Source: Atopobiaceae bacterium UBA1367 (lineage in GTDB: Bacteria > Actinomycetota > Coriobacteriia > Coriobacteriales > Atopobiaceae). From it: a stretch of 64,000 nucleotides of DNA. The stretch covers positions 1 to 64,000 of the forward strand of contig DBRN01000012.1 of NCBI GenBank assembly GCA_002305995.1, in the 5' to 3' direction. The position numbers and the translations under genes were made by a program. Positions 1 to 8,596 of the stretch are shown in pieces. Below the pieces are notes generated by a model. That model saw only the letters and a list, made by a program, of their open reading frames with translations, was not told where the DNA came from and made no database searches. The stretch's first letter is position 1. Each line of letters opens with the position of its first letter.

Positions 1-39
1 CCAGGATTCCCACCGCAGCCCCATACTCTCGCCTTCCCC

Positions 40-68
40 TTGACATGACTGTTATGTCTGAATATACT
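40..68 (+). promoter_or_regulatory. Promoter of the GntR-ABC cassette with operator-like dyad
   Basis: A TTGACA box (40-45) and a TATACT box (63-68) are separated by 17 bp, close to the sigma-70 consensus. The spacer contains an inverted repeat, GACAT-N7-ATGTC (42-58), and a looser ACTGT/ACAGT pair flanks the stretch just downstream. YtrA-type GntR repressors commonly bind such dyads in their own promoters, so autorepression is inferred. Confidence 0.7.
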
Positions 69-104
69 GTACATGTGAAAAACAATACAGTTGGAGGTGA
101 TGAC

Positions 105-485
105 TTGGAGATCGTAATATCGAACAGCTCCAGCTCGCCAATTTATGAACAAATAAAAGAGCAGGTAAAGGCTCAAATACTATCGGGAGAGCTAGAGGAA
201 GATGAAATGCTCCCCTCGTTGCGACAGCTGGCAAAAGACTTGAAAATTAGCGTGCTGACCACTACAAGAGCGTACAACGAGCTTGAGCAGGAGGGCTTTA
301 TTGCAAGCCGGCAAGGCAAAGGCTTCTTCGTCATGTCGAGCAGCTCAAACCTTATCCGCGAACAGCTCATCAAGGAGGTAGAAAGCAGTCTAAACAATGC
401 GATACAGGCGGCAGGGCGAGCAGCAATGCCTGATGACGAAATCATTAGCCTTTTACGGCTTCTGTTGGAGGTAGAAAATGATTGA
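105..485 (+). CDS. GntR-family repressor, YtrA-like
   Basis: A 126-residue protein with an N-terminal GntR winged helix (about residues 8-75; the sequence runs SPIYEQIKEQVKAQI and PSLRQLAKDLKIS) and a short helical C-terminus, the compact layout of the YtrA subgroup that controls ABC transporter operons. I chose the TTG at 105 because GGAGG (93-97) sits 7 bp before it; earlier ATGs lie inside the promoter and lack a ribosome binding site. Its end overlaps the next gene by 8 bp, so the two are translationally coupled. Base composition is much more AT-rich than the rest of the window, which points to transfer, probably from a Firmicute. It probably represses the cassette until an inducer, perhaps an antimicrobial or envelope stress, appears. 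Confidence 0.85.
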   Translation: MEIVISNSSSSPIYEQIKEQVKAQILSGELEEDEMLPSLRQLAKDLKISVLTTTRAYNELEQEGFIASRQGKGFFVMSSSSNLIREQLIKEVESSLNNAIQAAGRAAMPDDEIISLLRLLLEVEND

Positions 486-1338
486 TAACTGCTTGGAATT
501 AAGGGGCGTAAAAAGGGGCTTTCCGGGTTTCAAGCTTGACGACATAAGCTTTTCTTTACCCAAAGGCTACATCATGGGGCTTGTCGGCCCGAACGGAGCC
601 GGGAAGACAACGACGATACAGCTCATTCTGAATATGCTTGAAAGGGATGCGGGAGAGATCCTTGTCTTCGGCAAGGACAACATAAAAAGCGAAAGCGTTA
701 TTAAACAAGATATCGGGGTTGTGTTCGACACCACCTTTTATGTAGACACATGGACGGTAAAGGACACAGAAAATGCCGTTTCCGTCTTTTATGAAAACTG
801 GGACCATGATCTGTTTAATGAAATGATAAAAGATTTTGATCTGCAAACGAACAAAAAAGTAAAGGAACTGTCGCGTGGCATGCAAATGAAGTTAATGCTT
901 GCTTGCGCCTTTTCACATGATGCAAAACTTCTTATTCTTGATGAGCCGACAAGTGGGCTTGACCCGGTTATCCGTGATGAGTTTTTAGAAACGCTACAAG
1001 AGTATATAAAGGACGGTGAGAGGAGCGTTTTGTTCTCCACTCACATCACTACGGATTTAGAGCGTGTTGCCGACTATATCACCCTTATAAATCAAGGTAG
1101 GGTTATTTATACGGGCAGTATGGTGGGCCTAATGAACAGTTATCGACTTATTAAGGGAAGAGCAAGAGATTTAACTACAGAACTTGAAAAAATCATTCTT
1201 GGCTTACGAAAGACAGATATGGGATTTGAGGGTCTTATCGATGCGAAAGAAGCGGCACAGTATAAAAATTGTGTTCTTGATGCCGCAACGATTGACGATA
1301 TTGTTATCGGAATGAGCAAGGGAGGTACAAATCAATGA
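478..1338 (+). CDS. ABC transporter ATP-binding protein
   Basis: A 286-residue ABC ATPase. Walker A is GPNGAGKTT (about residue 37), the signature is LSRGMQMKLMLA (about 132) and Walker B is LLILDEPTSGLD (about 150), with a switch histidine in FSTHIT. The C-terminal extension is of the type seen in multidrug or bacteriocin-export ATPases linked to YtrA regulators. A GGAGG lies 8 bp upstream of the ATG. It overlaps both neighbours and must energise the membrane protein encoded next. The substrate cannot be read from the sequence. Like its neighbours it is AT-rich and probably acquired. Confidence 0.9.
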   Translation: MIDNCLELRGVKRGFPGFKLDDISFSLPKGYIMGLVGPNGAGKTTTIQLILNMLERDAGEILVFGKDNIKSESVIKQDIGVVFDTTFYVDTWTVKDTENAVSVFYENWDHDLFNEMIKDFDLQTNKKVKELSRGMQMKLMLACAFSHDAKLLILDEPTSGLDPVIRDEFLETLQEYIKDGERSVLFSTHITTDLERVADYITLINQGRVIYTGSMVGLMNSYRLIKGRARDLTTELEKIILGLRKTDMGFEGLIDAKEAAQYKNCVLDAATIDDIVIGMSKGGTNQ

Positions 1339-2006
1339 ATGGGCTTATGAAGATGGCTAAACTTGATTTTATTACAATGAAATCACAATTTTTGGCATAC
1401 CTTTCATTGGTAGGAGTGATTTTCTTATCTTGGACTATGGGGTTATCGCTTATTCTCTTGAGTGTTTCGGCGAGTTTGTATGTTGCATTATTCTCTTATA
1501 CCATTTTTTCATTACAAGAAAAAAACAACCTCGACCGTTTGTATGGCTCAGTTTCCGTTACCGTGAAAGACATTGTGTCGGGAAGATATGTGTTTATATT
1601 TCTAAACTTTCTGTTGGCGCTTTTTGCAACGATTGTTCTATATTCTATCTCCGCAAAACTTCAGAATGAGGTATTGCAGATGGACGATGTTGCCATTAGC
1701 ATCTGCTTGGCTCTTTTGCTTTTTTCCGTTCTCACAGGCGTACAAATACCTATGTTTTTCAAAATGGGCTACACAAAAGCGAAAGTATGGTCTTCGTTCC
1801 CATTCATAGCGGCAACGATTCTGGTGCTACTCTCCAGACCATTACTTTATGCGTTATCGGGGGTGATCCGGTTATCGGAGATAGTCGAATTTGCGCTGTC
1901 CAACCAGAGCATTTTAATTATTGCCTGCATATTGGCAAGTTGTATTATTCAATTCTTTTCATATCAGATTGCCGTCACTGCTTATCGTAAACGAAAAAGA
2001 GGGTGA
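1335..2006 (+). CDS. ABC-2 type membrane permease
   Basis: A 223-residue, very hydrophobic protein with about six membrane segments (clear ones near residues 20-50, 85-105, 118-140, 150-170 and 195-215) and a basic C-terminal tail (YRKRKRG). The ATG overlaps the stop of the ATPase (ATGA), and GGGAGG precedes it by 9 bp. Size and context fit the membrane subunit of a two-component ABC-2 exporter. No family-specific motif identifies the cargo. AT-rich composition ends abruptly at its stop codon, so the right boundary of the acquired cassette lies at or just after 2006. Confidence 0.8.
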   Translation: MNGLMKMAKLDFITMKSQFLAYLSLVGVIFLSWTMGLSLILLSVSASLYVALFSYTIFSLQEKNNLDRLYGSVSVTVKDIVSGRYVFIFLNFLLALFATIVLYSISAKLQNEVLQMDDVAISICLALLLFSVLTGVQIPMFFKMGYTKAKVWSSFPFIAATILVLLSRPLLYALSGVIRLSEIVEFALSNQSILIIACILASCIIQFFSYQIAVTAYRKRKRG

Positions 2007-2321
2007 TTATGGATGTCGTCGTCGAGCGAAAATGTCACCCCTCTCTCGCGGCGTTGCCGCCATGCGCTTCTGACAGCGGGCGAGGGCCCTGCGGTCTCGG
2101 ACGCCGACACCCGCCCCCCGCCCGGCGACGGGAACGCAGCCCCGGCGCTTGCCCGGCCCCTCGACGTACGGTCCCTCGGCGGCGGCGCCCGGGCGGTCGG
2201 GCCCGTGTCGCCCGGGGCCTCGAGCGGGACGCCCTCCGCGTCGCCCGCGGCGAGGTGCATGCGCCAGCGCCTGGGAGGGGCGCATCCCGCGCGTCGGGGA
2301 CATCCCCGCGTGCGGGGCCCG
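2007..2321. other. G+C-rich intergenic stretch without recognisable gene
   Basis: Between the end of the AT-rich cassette and the feoB terminator the sequence becomes extremely G+C-rich. All frames are open merely because stop codons are rare. I see no ribosome binding site with a plausible product and no repeat ends that would mark an integration site. It contains several short G+C-rich dyads only. Confidence 0.5.
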
Positions 2322-2355
2322 AAAAGGGGTCACCGGCATGCGTGCCAGTGACCCC
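2322..2355 (-). terminator. Intrinsic terminator of the feo operon
   Basis: GGGGTCAC (2326-2333) pairs with GTGACCCC (2348-2355), extended by GGCA/TGCC inside after one mismatch. Read leftward, the hairpin is followed directly by TTTT (2325-2322), as expected of a rho-independent terminator 21 bp after the feoB stop. Confidence 0.8.
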
Positions 2356-2376
2356 CAGGGCCGCGTCGGCCGACGC

Positions 2377-4662
2377 CTACCTGACGAGGAGCCTGTCAGC
2401 CCCCTCGTACTTCCTGATGAAGAGCATGTAGCATACGAAAGAAAGCACGACAAGTGCGGCGACCAGGCCCGCGGGATCGGCCGAGCCGGAGATGGCAAGG
2501 CCAAGCTGGTACACCACAAGACCAGCGGCATAGGCGAACACGCACATGTAGCCGATGGCGAAGGCGGTCCACCTGCCGCTGTTCATCTCGCGCCTGATGG
2601 CACCCATGGCGGCGAAGCACGGTGCGCAGAGCAGGTTGAAGATCATGAACGCGAAGGCGGCGAGCTGTCCGTGGCCACCGGAGAAGGACTCGAAGTCGGC
2701 TTGGACGTTGGCCCAGATCGGCGCGCCCTCGTCGTCCCAGTCATCAGCCTCGGTGTCGGCGTTGTAGAGCACGGCGAACGTGGATACGACCTCCTCCTTT
2801 GCCACCAGGCCGGTGACGGTGGCGACGGCGGGCTTCCAGGCACCAAAGCCGAGCGGCCTGAAGACGGGCGCGAAGGTGTTGCCGAAGTCCGCGAGCAGGG
2901 AGTCGTCCATGGGCGAGACCTCATCGACGGAGATGCCCATGCGGTCCGCCACGGACTGGGCGTACCCTGCGGTCACGACGGACTCGTCCTCGTAGAGGTC
3001 GTCGACCATGCCGAAGGTGCCGTTGACGGTGCCGAAGCTCTTGAGGCCCCAGATGACGATGGATGACAGCAAGATGATGGTGCCGGCTTTCTTGATGAAC
3101 GACCAGCCGCGCTCCCAGGTGCTGCGCAGCACGTTGCCCACGGACGGCGCGTGGTAGGCGGGAAGCTCCATGACGAAGGGTGCCGGGTCGCCAGCGAACA
3201 TCCTGGTCTTCTTGAGCATGACGCCCGAGATGACGATGGCCGCCACGCCGATGAAGTAGGCGGAGGTGGCGATCCAGGTGTCGCCGCCGAACAGGGCGCC
3301 GGCGATGAGGCCGATGATGGGCATCTTGGCGCTGCAGGGAATGAAGCAGGTGGTCATGATGGTCATGCGGCGGTCGCGCTCGTTCTCGATGGTGCGCGAG
3401 GCCATGACGCCGGGGATCCCGCAGCCGGTGCCGATGAGCATGGGGATGAACGACTTGCCCGAGAGGCCGAAGCGGCGAAAGATGCGGTCCATGATGAAGG
3501 CGATGCGGGCCATGTAGCCGCAGTCCTCAAGGATGGCGAGCATGAGGAACAGGACGAGCATCTGCGGCACGAAGCCCAGGACGGCACCGACGCCGTTGAC
3601 GATGCCGTCGGAGACGAGACCGGTGAGGATGGGGCTGACGCCCATGCCCTCGAGGAGGGAGCGTGAGCCGGCAACGAGCCACTCGGCGCCGAGCACGTCG
3701 TTTGCCCAGTCGGTGAGGTAGGTGCCGATGGCGATGCCGCCGTCGGCGAGGGACTTGCCCACGGACAGGGCGTAGACCAGCCACATGACCAGGACGAAGA
3801 TGGGGAGCGCCGCGACGCGGTTGGTCACGACCCGGTCGATCCTGTCCGAGGCCGTCAGCTCGCCCTTGTTGGCACGACGCAGGCAGCCGCCGATGATCGA
3901 GGTGATGTAGTCGTAGCGCTGCGAGGTGATGATGGATTCGGCGTCGTCGTCGAGCTCGGCCTCGCAGGCCTCGATGTCGCCGTCGATGTGGGCGACCGTC
4001 TCGATCGGGAGGGCCAACCTCTCCCGCACCTTCTCGTCGCGCTCGAAGAGCTTGATGGCGTACCAACGCTGCTGCTCCTCGGGGAGGTCGTGGACGGCGC
4101 TCTCCTCGATGTGCGCGATGGCGTGCTCGACGCTGCCGGCGAAGCGATGCTGCGGGATGGGCTTGGTGCCGCCCCGGGCCAGGGCCACAGCCTCCTCCGC
4201 TGCCTCCCTGACGCCCGTGCCCTTGAGGGCGGAGATGGGGACGACCTTGCAGTCGAGCGCCTTGGAGAGGGCGACGAGATCGATCACGTCGCCGCTTCTC
4301 TCCACGACGTCCATCATGTTGACGGCCACGAGCGTGGGGATGCCCAGCTCGACGAGCTGCGTGGTGAGGTAGAGGTTGCGTTCGAGGTTGGTGCCGTCGA
4401 CGATGTTGAGGATGGCGTCAGGGCGCTGCTGTGTGAGGTAGTCACGCGCCACCACCTCCTCGAGCGTGTACGGCGACAGGGAGTAGATGCCCGGAAGGTC
4501 GGCGATGGTCACGTCCGGGTGGCCTCTCAGCCTGCCGTGCTTCTCCTCGACGGTGACGCCGGGCCAGTTGCCCACGTACTGGTTGGAGCCGGTGAGGGCG
4601 TTGAAGAGCGTGGTCTTGCCACAGTTGGGGTTGCCTGCGAGGGCAATGGTGATCTTTGCCAT
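2377..4662 (-). CDS. feoB: Ferrous iron transporter FeoB
   Basis: A 761-residue FeoB that imports Fe(II) across the cytoplasmic membrane. The N-terminal G domain shows G1 (GNPNCGKTTLFN, residue 8 on), G3 (DLPGIYSL) and an NxxD-type G4 (VNMMDV). It is followed by a helical GDI-like region and a membrane part with two Gate-type repeats (GFVPQMLVLFLML, GTGCGIPGVMASR). Length is normal. It starts 4 bp after the FeoA stop and its ribosome binding site lies in the FeoA coding end, so translation is coupled. The C-terminus carries extra membrane helices but no FeoC-like domain. Confidence 0.97.
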   Translation of the reverse strand: MAKITIALAGNPNCGKTTLFNALTGSNQYVGNWPGVTVEEKHGRLRGHPDVTIADLPGIYSLSPYTLEEVVARDYLTQQRPDAILNIVDGTNLERNLYLTTQLVELGIPTLVAVNMMDVVERSGDVIDLVALSKALDCKVVPISALKGTGVREAAEEAVALARGGTKPIPQHRFAGSVEHAIAHIEESAVHDLPEEQQRWYAIKLFERDEKVRERLALPIETVAHIDGDIEACEAELDDDAESIITSQRYDYITSIIGGCLRRANKGELTASDRIDRVVTNRVAALPIFVLVMWLVYALSVGKSLADGGIAIGTYLTDWANDVLGAEWLVAGSRSLLEGMGVSPILTGLVSDGIVNGVGAVLGFVPQMLVLFLMLAILEDCGYMARIAFIMDRIFRRFGLSGKSFIPMLIGTGCGIPGVMASRTIENERDRRMTIMTTCFIPCSAKMPIIGLIAGALFGGDTWIATSAYFIGVAAIVISGVMLKKTRMFAGDPAPFVMELPAYHAPSVGNVLRSTWERGWSFIKKAGTIILLSSIVIWGLKSFGTVNGTFGMVDDLYEDESVVTAGYAQSVADRMGISVDEVSPMDDSLLADFGNTFAPVFRPLGFGAWKPAVATVTGLVAKEEVVSTFAVLYNADTEADDWDDEGAPIWANVQADFESFSGGHGQLAAFAFMIFNLLCAPCFAAMGAIRREMNSGRWTAFAIGYMCVFAYAAGLVVYQLGLAISGSADPAGLVAALVVLSFVCYMLFIRKYEGADRLLVR

Positions 4663-4666
4663 GGGC

Positions 4667-4903
4667 CTACGCCTCCTCCTCGACGAGCTCGACCTCGATC
4701 ATCTCGCAGTCGGCCTTGCGGACCGAGAGCTCGTAGTTGCGGACGGTGATCTCCATGGGGTCGCCCAGGGGCGCGACCTTGCGCACGTAGACGAGCTGAC
4801 CCTTGGTGATGCCCATGTCCATGATGCGGCGCTTGACCGGGCCCGCGCCGCGAAGCCTCACGACCTTGGCGGTCTGGCCGACCTTGACCTCTCTCAGCGT
4901 CAT
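4667..4903 (-). CDS. feoA: FeoA domain protein (second copy)
   Basis: A 78-residue SH3-like FeoA protein, predicted to bind the FeoB G domain and support iron uptake. The ATG at 4903 has AAAGGAG about 8 bp upstream; the frame is open further but without a start signal. Family features are LREVKVGQTAKVVRL near the start and KRRIMDMGITKGQ in the middle. It ends in an acidic tail (VELVEEEA). It is encoded between another FeoA and FeoB. The double feoA arrangement is common in anaerobes, where the two copies may form a heteromeric complex. Confidence 0.93.
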   Translation of the reverse strand: MTLREVKVGQTAKVVRLRGAGPVKRRIMDMGITKGQLVYVRKVAPLGDPMEITVRNYELSVRKADCEMIEVELVEEEA

Positions 4904-4960
4904 AGAACTTGCTCCTTTCGAAACGCATGTGCAGGGCACGTGCTGGTACACCGATGGGGG

Positions 4961-5173
4961 CTATACGTAGATCCGCTGCGCCATCTCCTTGCTGACGGCG
5001 ACGCGGGTGTCCTTGACCGAGCAGATGACGTTGCCATCGATCTCGCTGATGACCTTGACGGGGGTGCCGACCACAAACCCCAGGCCCTCCAGGAACTGTC
5101 GGGTCTCAGGCTTTCCGCCGATGCGGGTGATGATGCTTCCGCCTCCGGCTCCCAGCAGCGAGAGTGGCATCAT
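4961..5173 (-). CDS. feoA: FeoA domain protein (first copy)
   Basis: A 70-residue FeoA-like SH3 protein, first gene of the leftward feo operon. It has a glycine-rich N-terminus (LLGAGGGSIITRIGG), then the FeoA core (RQFLEGLGFVVGTPVKVISE; ending in KEMAQRIYV). The start has two adjacent ATGs; I use the upstream one, preceded by GAGGAAAGG. It diverges from the other copy in sequence, so the two are probably not interchangeable. The operon promoter lies about 60-80 bp upstream and overlaps an iron-box-like motif. Confidence 0.88.
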   Translation of the reverse strand: MMPLSLLGAGGGSIITRIGGKPETRQFLEGLGFVVGTPVKVISEIDGNVICSVKDTRVAVSKEMAQRIYV

Positions 5174-5217
5174 GGCTGCCGCCTTTCCTCAGGAGTTTCA
5201 TAGGGTTAACAGCCATA

Positions 5218-5253
5218 AGTTAGCGTAGGTTTACCCGAGAGTCAACCTGTACT
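5218..5253 (-). promoter_or_regulatory. Putative feo promoter with GTTA-N8-TAAC-like metal box
   Basis: Read leftward, TTGACT is followed after 17 bp by TAACTT, a usable -35/-10 pair. The spacer and -10 are covered by a 16-bp box (5218-5233) that matches, in inverted orientation, 14 of 16 positions of a box upstream of enolase. Position and imperfect dyad symmetry resemble DtxR/IdeR-family sites, so iron repression is inferred. Confidence 0.55.
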
Positions 5254-5304
5254 TACATTTTTGGCTCGCGATGGGTCGAGGGGAGGTGGTCGCTCTGGCT
5301 GTAG

Positions 5305-5481
5305 TGCCGACAAAATAATTTGTAGGTGCGTTTGTGCTGCTACGTACGATAGAAACTGAATTTGTCGGTACTTTTGCGGTCAAGGTCAGCACCATGACGT
5401 TTGTCGGTGCAGGAAAAATGCAGACAAGTTAACTTGTAGGCGCCGCGTGGGGGAGTGCTCGCAAAAAAGTACCGACAAATT
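5305..5481. repeat. Cluster of TTGTCGGT/ACCGACAA repeats between feo and eno
   Basis: Two 26-bp direct repeats (5305-5330 and 5419-5444) share TGC.GACAA..TAA.TTGTAGG.GC. A 17-bp core (AATTTGTCGGTACTTTT) at 5359-5375 recurs inverted at 5465-5481. A perfect 14-bp palindrome, ACAAGTTAACTTGT, lies at 5424-5437. Another TTGTCGGT is at 5401-5408. No gene is visible here. The cluster looks like a regulatory array or a small mobile repeat. Confidence 0.65.
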
Positions 5482-5534
5482 GCCTGTGACAGCATCCAGC
5501 CCTTCCGTGAGGAGTTTCGGACATCCCTTTCCCA

Positions 5535-5621
5535 TACCGTACCTACGGTAGGCCCTATCCGTACTAGTTAACCTATGCTAACTATGCTACACTCTATCCA
5601 TAGTAGTTACCTATCACTAAC
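5535..5621 (+). promoter_or_regulatory. Enolase upstream region with paired GTTA-N8-TAAC boxes
   Basis: Two boxes of the form GTTA-N8-TAAC occur at 5567-5582 and 5606-5621. An ACTATG/CATAGT dyad (5581-5604) lies between them and a TACCGT-N4-ACGGTA dyad (5535-5550) upstream. A possible -10 is TACACT at 5588-5593; no good -35 is visible, which suggests activator or repressor control. Confidence 0.5.
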
Positions 5622-5643
5622 AAATAGCAGGAAGGTGATGGAT

Positions 5644-6933
<1,290 letters not shown>

Positions 6934-7051
6934 GCCCTGGGAGCTATCTGATCCTGCTGCGTGGTCTCCCCGCGACCGCGCGGCCTGTTTGATGTCGCCG
7001 ACGCAGGCCCTTGGTCGCCGGCACCCCCTCCGACGCGAAAGGAGTCATCTC

Positions 7052-7174
7052 ATGGACGCGTTGACGGCTGCCGGGCTGGCTGCCCTCGTCGCGGGCCTCG
7101 CCGTCGCGGTGCGCATCGCCCTCGAAAGGCACCTCAGGCATCGTGTGCCCAGCGAAGCGCCTTCGCGTGCCTGA
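7052..7174 (+). CDS. Small single-pass membrane protein (hypothetical)
   Basis: A possible 40-residue protein. GAAAGGAG lies 7 bp before the ATG, better than most sites here. The sequence is one hydrophobic helix (residues 4-24, AAGLAALVAGLAVAVRIAL) followed by a basic, His/Arg-containing tail (ERHLRHRV). It lies 118 bp after enolase and just before a very strong G+C hairpin. I recognise no family. The main doubt is size: at this base composition short open frames are frequent. Confidence 0.45.
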   Translation: MDALTAAGLAALVAGLAVAVRIALERHLRHRVPSEAPSRA

Positions 7175-7200
7175 GAAGTCCGGGTGCGCCGCCGCCCGCC

Positions 7201-7237
7201 GCCGCCCGCCGCCCGCCCGTGGCGGGCGGCGGGCGGC
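7201..7237 (+). terminator. Perfect 17-bp G+C hairpin
   Basis: GCCGCCCGCCGCCCGCC (7201-7217) and its exact complement (7221-7237) flank a 3-nt loop. There is no U-tract, so termination would have to be rho-assisted. Position fits the end of the eno/small-ORF transcript. The rest of 7175-7411 shows nothing I can assign. Confidence 0.55.
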
Positions 7238-7411
7238 CTTGATTTCTCGGAGAAGCATGGGTGCCGCATCGGACGAACAACGTCAAGAACGCACGGGTCG
7301 CGAGATACGGCGCGGATGTTTCCGGGCGCCGAGCCCTCGGTCAGTGCTCCGACATCAACCAGGAAACGGGCCTAGGGCAGATGGCCTCCCTCAAGCGACC
7401 TCGAGAACGAA

Positions 7412-7445
7412 AGAAACCGCCTAGGCGATGACCTAGGCGGTTTCT
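7412..7445 (-). terminator. Intrinsic terminator of gpmA
   Basis: Perfect 14-bp stem, AGAAACCGCCTAGG with CCTAGGCGGTTTCT, around a 6-nt loop. Read leftward it is followed by a T-rich run (TTTCTTTCG). It lies about 60 bp after the gpmA stop. Confidence 0.85.
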
Positions 7446-7503
7446 GAGCGAGTGGCAAGTAGGAAAAGGAGTCGCGCGGGCGCCTTCCCTCAGGCTGGCG
7501 TGC

Positions 7504-8271
7504 CTACTTCTTGGCCTTGCCCTGGTTGGCGACGGCGTCGATCTTGGCGGCGATCACGTCGGGGTCGCCGATGTAATGCTTGTCCACGACGTTCCAGTCC
7601 TGGTCGAAGGTGTAGGACAGGGGGATGGCGGTCGGAATGTTGACCTCGAGGATCTCTGCGGGCGTGAGATGGTCGAACATCATGACGAGGGCGCGCAGGC
7701 TGTTGCCGTGGGCGGCGATGAGGACGCGCTTGCCGGCCTTGAGCTGCGGGGCGACCTCGTCCTGGAAGTACGGCCACGCGCGGGCGATGCAGTCCTTCAG
7801 ACACTCCGTGTAGGGGAGCTGGTCCTTCATCGCGACCTCGCGGTAGAGGTCCTGGGTGTGCGGGCAGCGCTCGTCGCCGGGCTCGAGGGTCGCGGGCGGG
7901 ACGTCGAACGAGCGACGCCAGATCTTGACCTGCTCGTCGCCGTACTTGGCGGCGGTGTCGGCCTTGTTCCATCCCTGGAGCGCACCGTAGTGGCGCTCGT
8001 TGAGCTTCCAGCTCTTGATGACGGGCAGCCACTCGCGATCCATCTCGAGCAGGACGTTGTTGAGAGTATGGATGGCGCGCTTCAGGTACGAGGTGTAGCA
8101 GAGGTCGAAGTCGTAGCCTGCCTCCTTGAGGGCGCGGCCGCCGGCAAGGGCCTCCTCGACGCCCGCCTCGGACAGGTCGACGTCGGTCCAGCCGGTGAAC
8201 TGGTTGGACTTGTTCCACTCGCTCTCGCCGTGGCGGATGATGACTAGTTGCATGAGCTTGTCGTCTGCCAT
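7504..8271 (-). CDS. gpmA: 2,3-bisphosphoglycerate-dependent phosphoglycerate mutase
   Basis: A 255-residue mutase interconverting 3- and 2-phosphoglycerate, the step before enolase. The catalytic phosphohistidine motif is VIIRHGESEWN near the start. The FTGWTDVDLS segment, the ERHYGALQGWNK segment, and the second histidine in LIAAHGNSLRAL are all as in cofactor-dependent mutases. The ATG at 8271 has GAAAGGA 7 bp upstream, while the frame is open 13 codons further without a start site. It ends in a lysine-rich tail. It is convergent with eno and divergent from glnA. Confidence 0.97.
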   Translation of the reverse strand: MADDKLMQLVIIRHGESEWNKSNQFTGWTDVDLSEAGVEEALAGGRALKEAGYDFDLCYTSYLKRAIHTLNNVLLEMDREWLPVIKSWKLNERHYGALQGWNKADTAAKYGDEQVKIWRRSFDVPPATLEPGDERCPHTQDLYREVAMKDQLPYTECLKDCIARAWPYFQDEVAPQLKAGKRVLIAAHGNSLRALVMMFDHLTPAEILEVNIPTAIPLSYTFDQDWNVVDKHYIGDPDVIAAKIDAVANQGKAKK

Positions 8272-8596
8272 AGGTAGGTCCTTTCTCGATTGTCCCATCT
8301 GCACGTACATACATCAATTCTAGTTCACCCACATGCAGAGATGTGCCCTTGGCAGGGAGGCAGTCAGCCGACAAGCAGAACGAGTCGGTCTTCGGAGGTG
8401 GGCCAAGGCGCCCCCGGCCCACGTGCTCGCGAGCCGGGGGAGCACGGCACGGCATCGCCAACCCACGTCAGAGGAGGCGGGACGCCTGCCATGGGTAACA
8501 CGCGCGAAACGCTTGCCGCGCCCGTTTCTTGCTATCCTAGTGCGCGTACATCATTCGCGACGCCATGGGTGCGTCGGGCACAGGGAGGGCTGTCAC
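8272..8596. promoter_or_regulatory. Divergent gpmA / glnA promoter region
   Basis: On the plus strand TTGCCG (8511-8516) and TATCCT (8533-8538), 16 bp apart, could drive glnA. On the minus strand TTGATG, 17 bp, GACAAT lie just before gpmA. No riboswitch or nitrogen-regulator site was recognised in the middle. Confidence 0.5.

Noticed and set aside
1..2006. A complete mobile element at the left edge
   Set aside because: Composition suggests transfer, but no integrase, transposase, attachment site or terminal repeats are visible.
2007..2376. Genes in the G+C-rich gap before feoB
   Set aside because: Several frames are open but none has a ribosome site with a plausible protein; the feoB terminator lies inside them.
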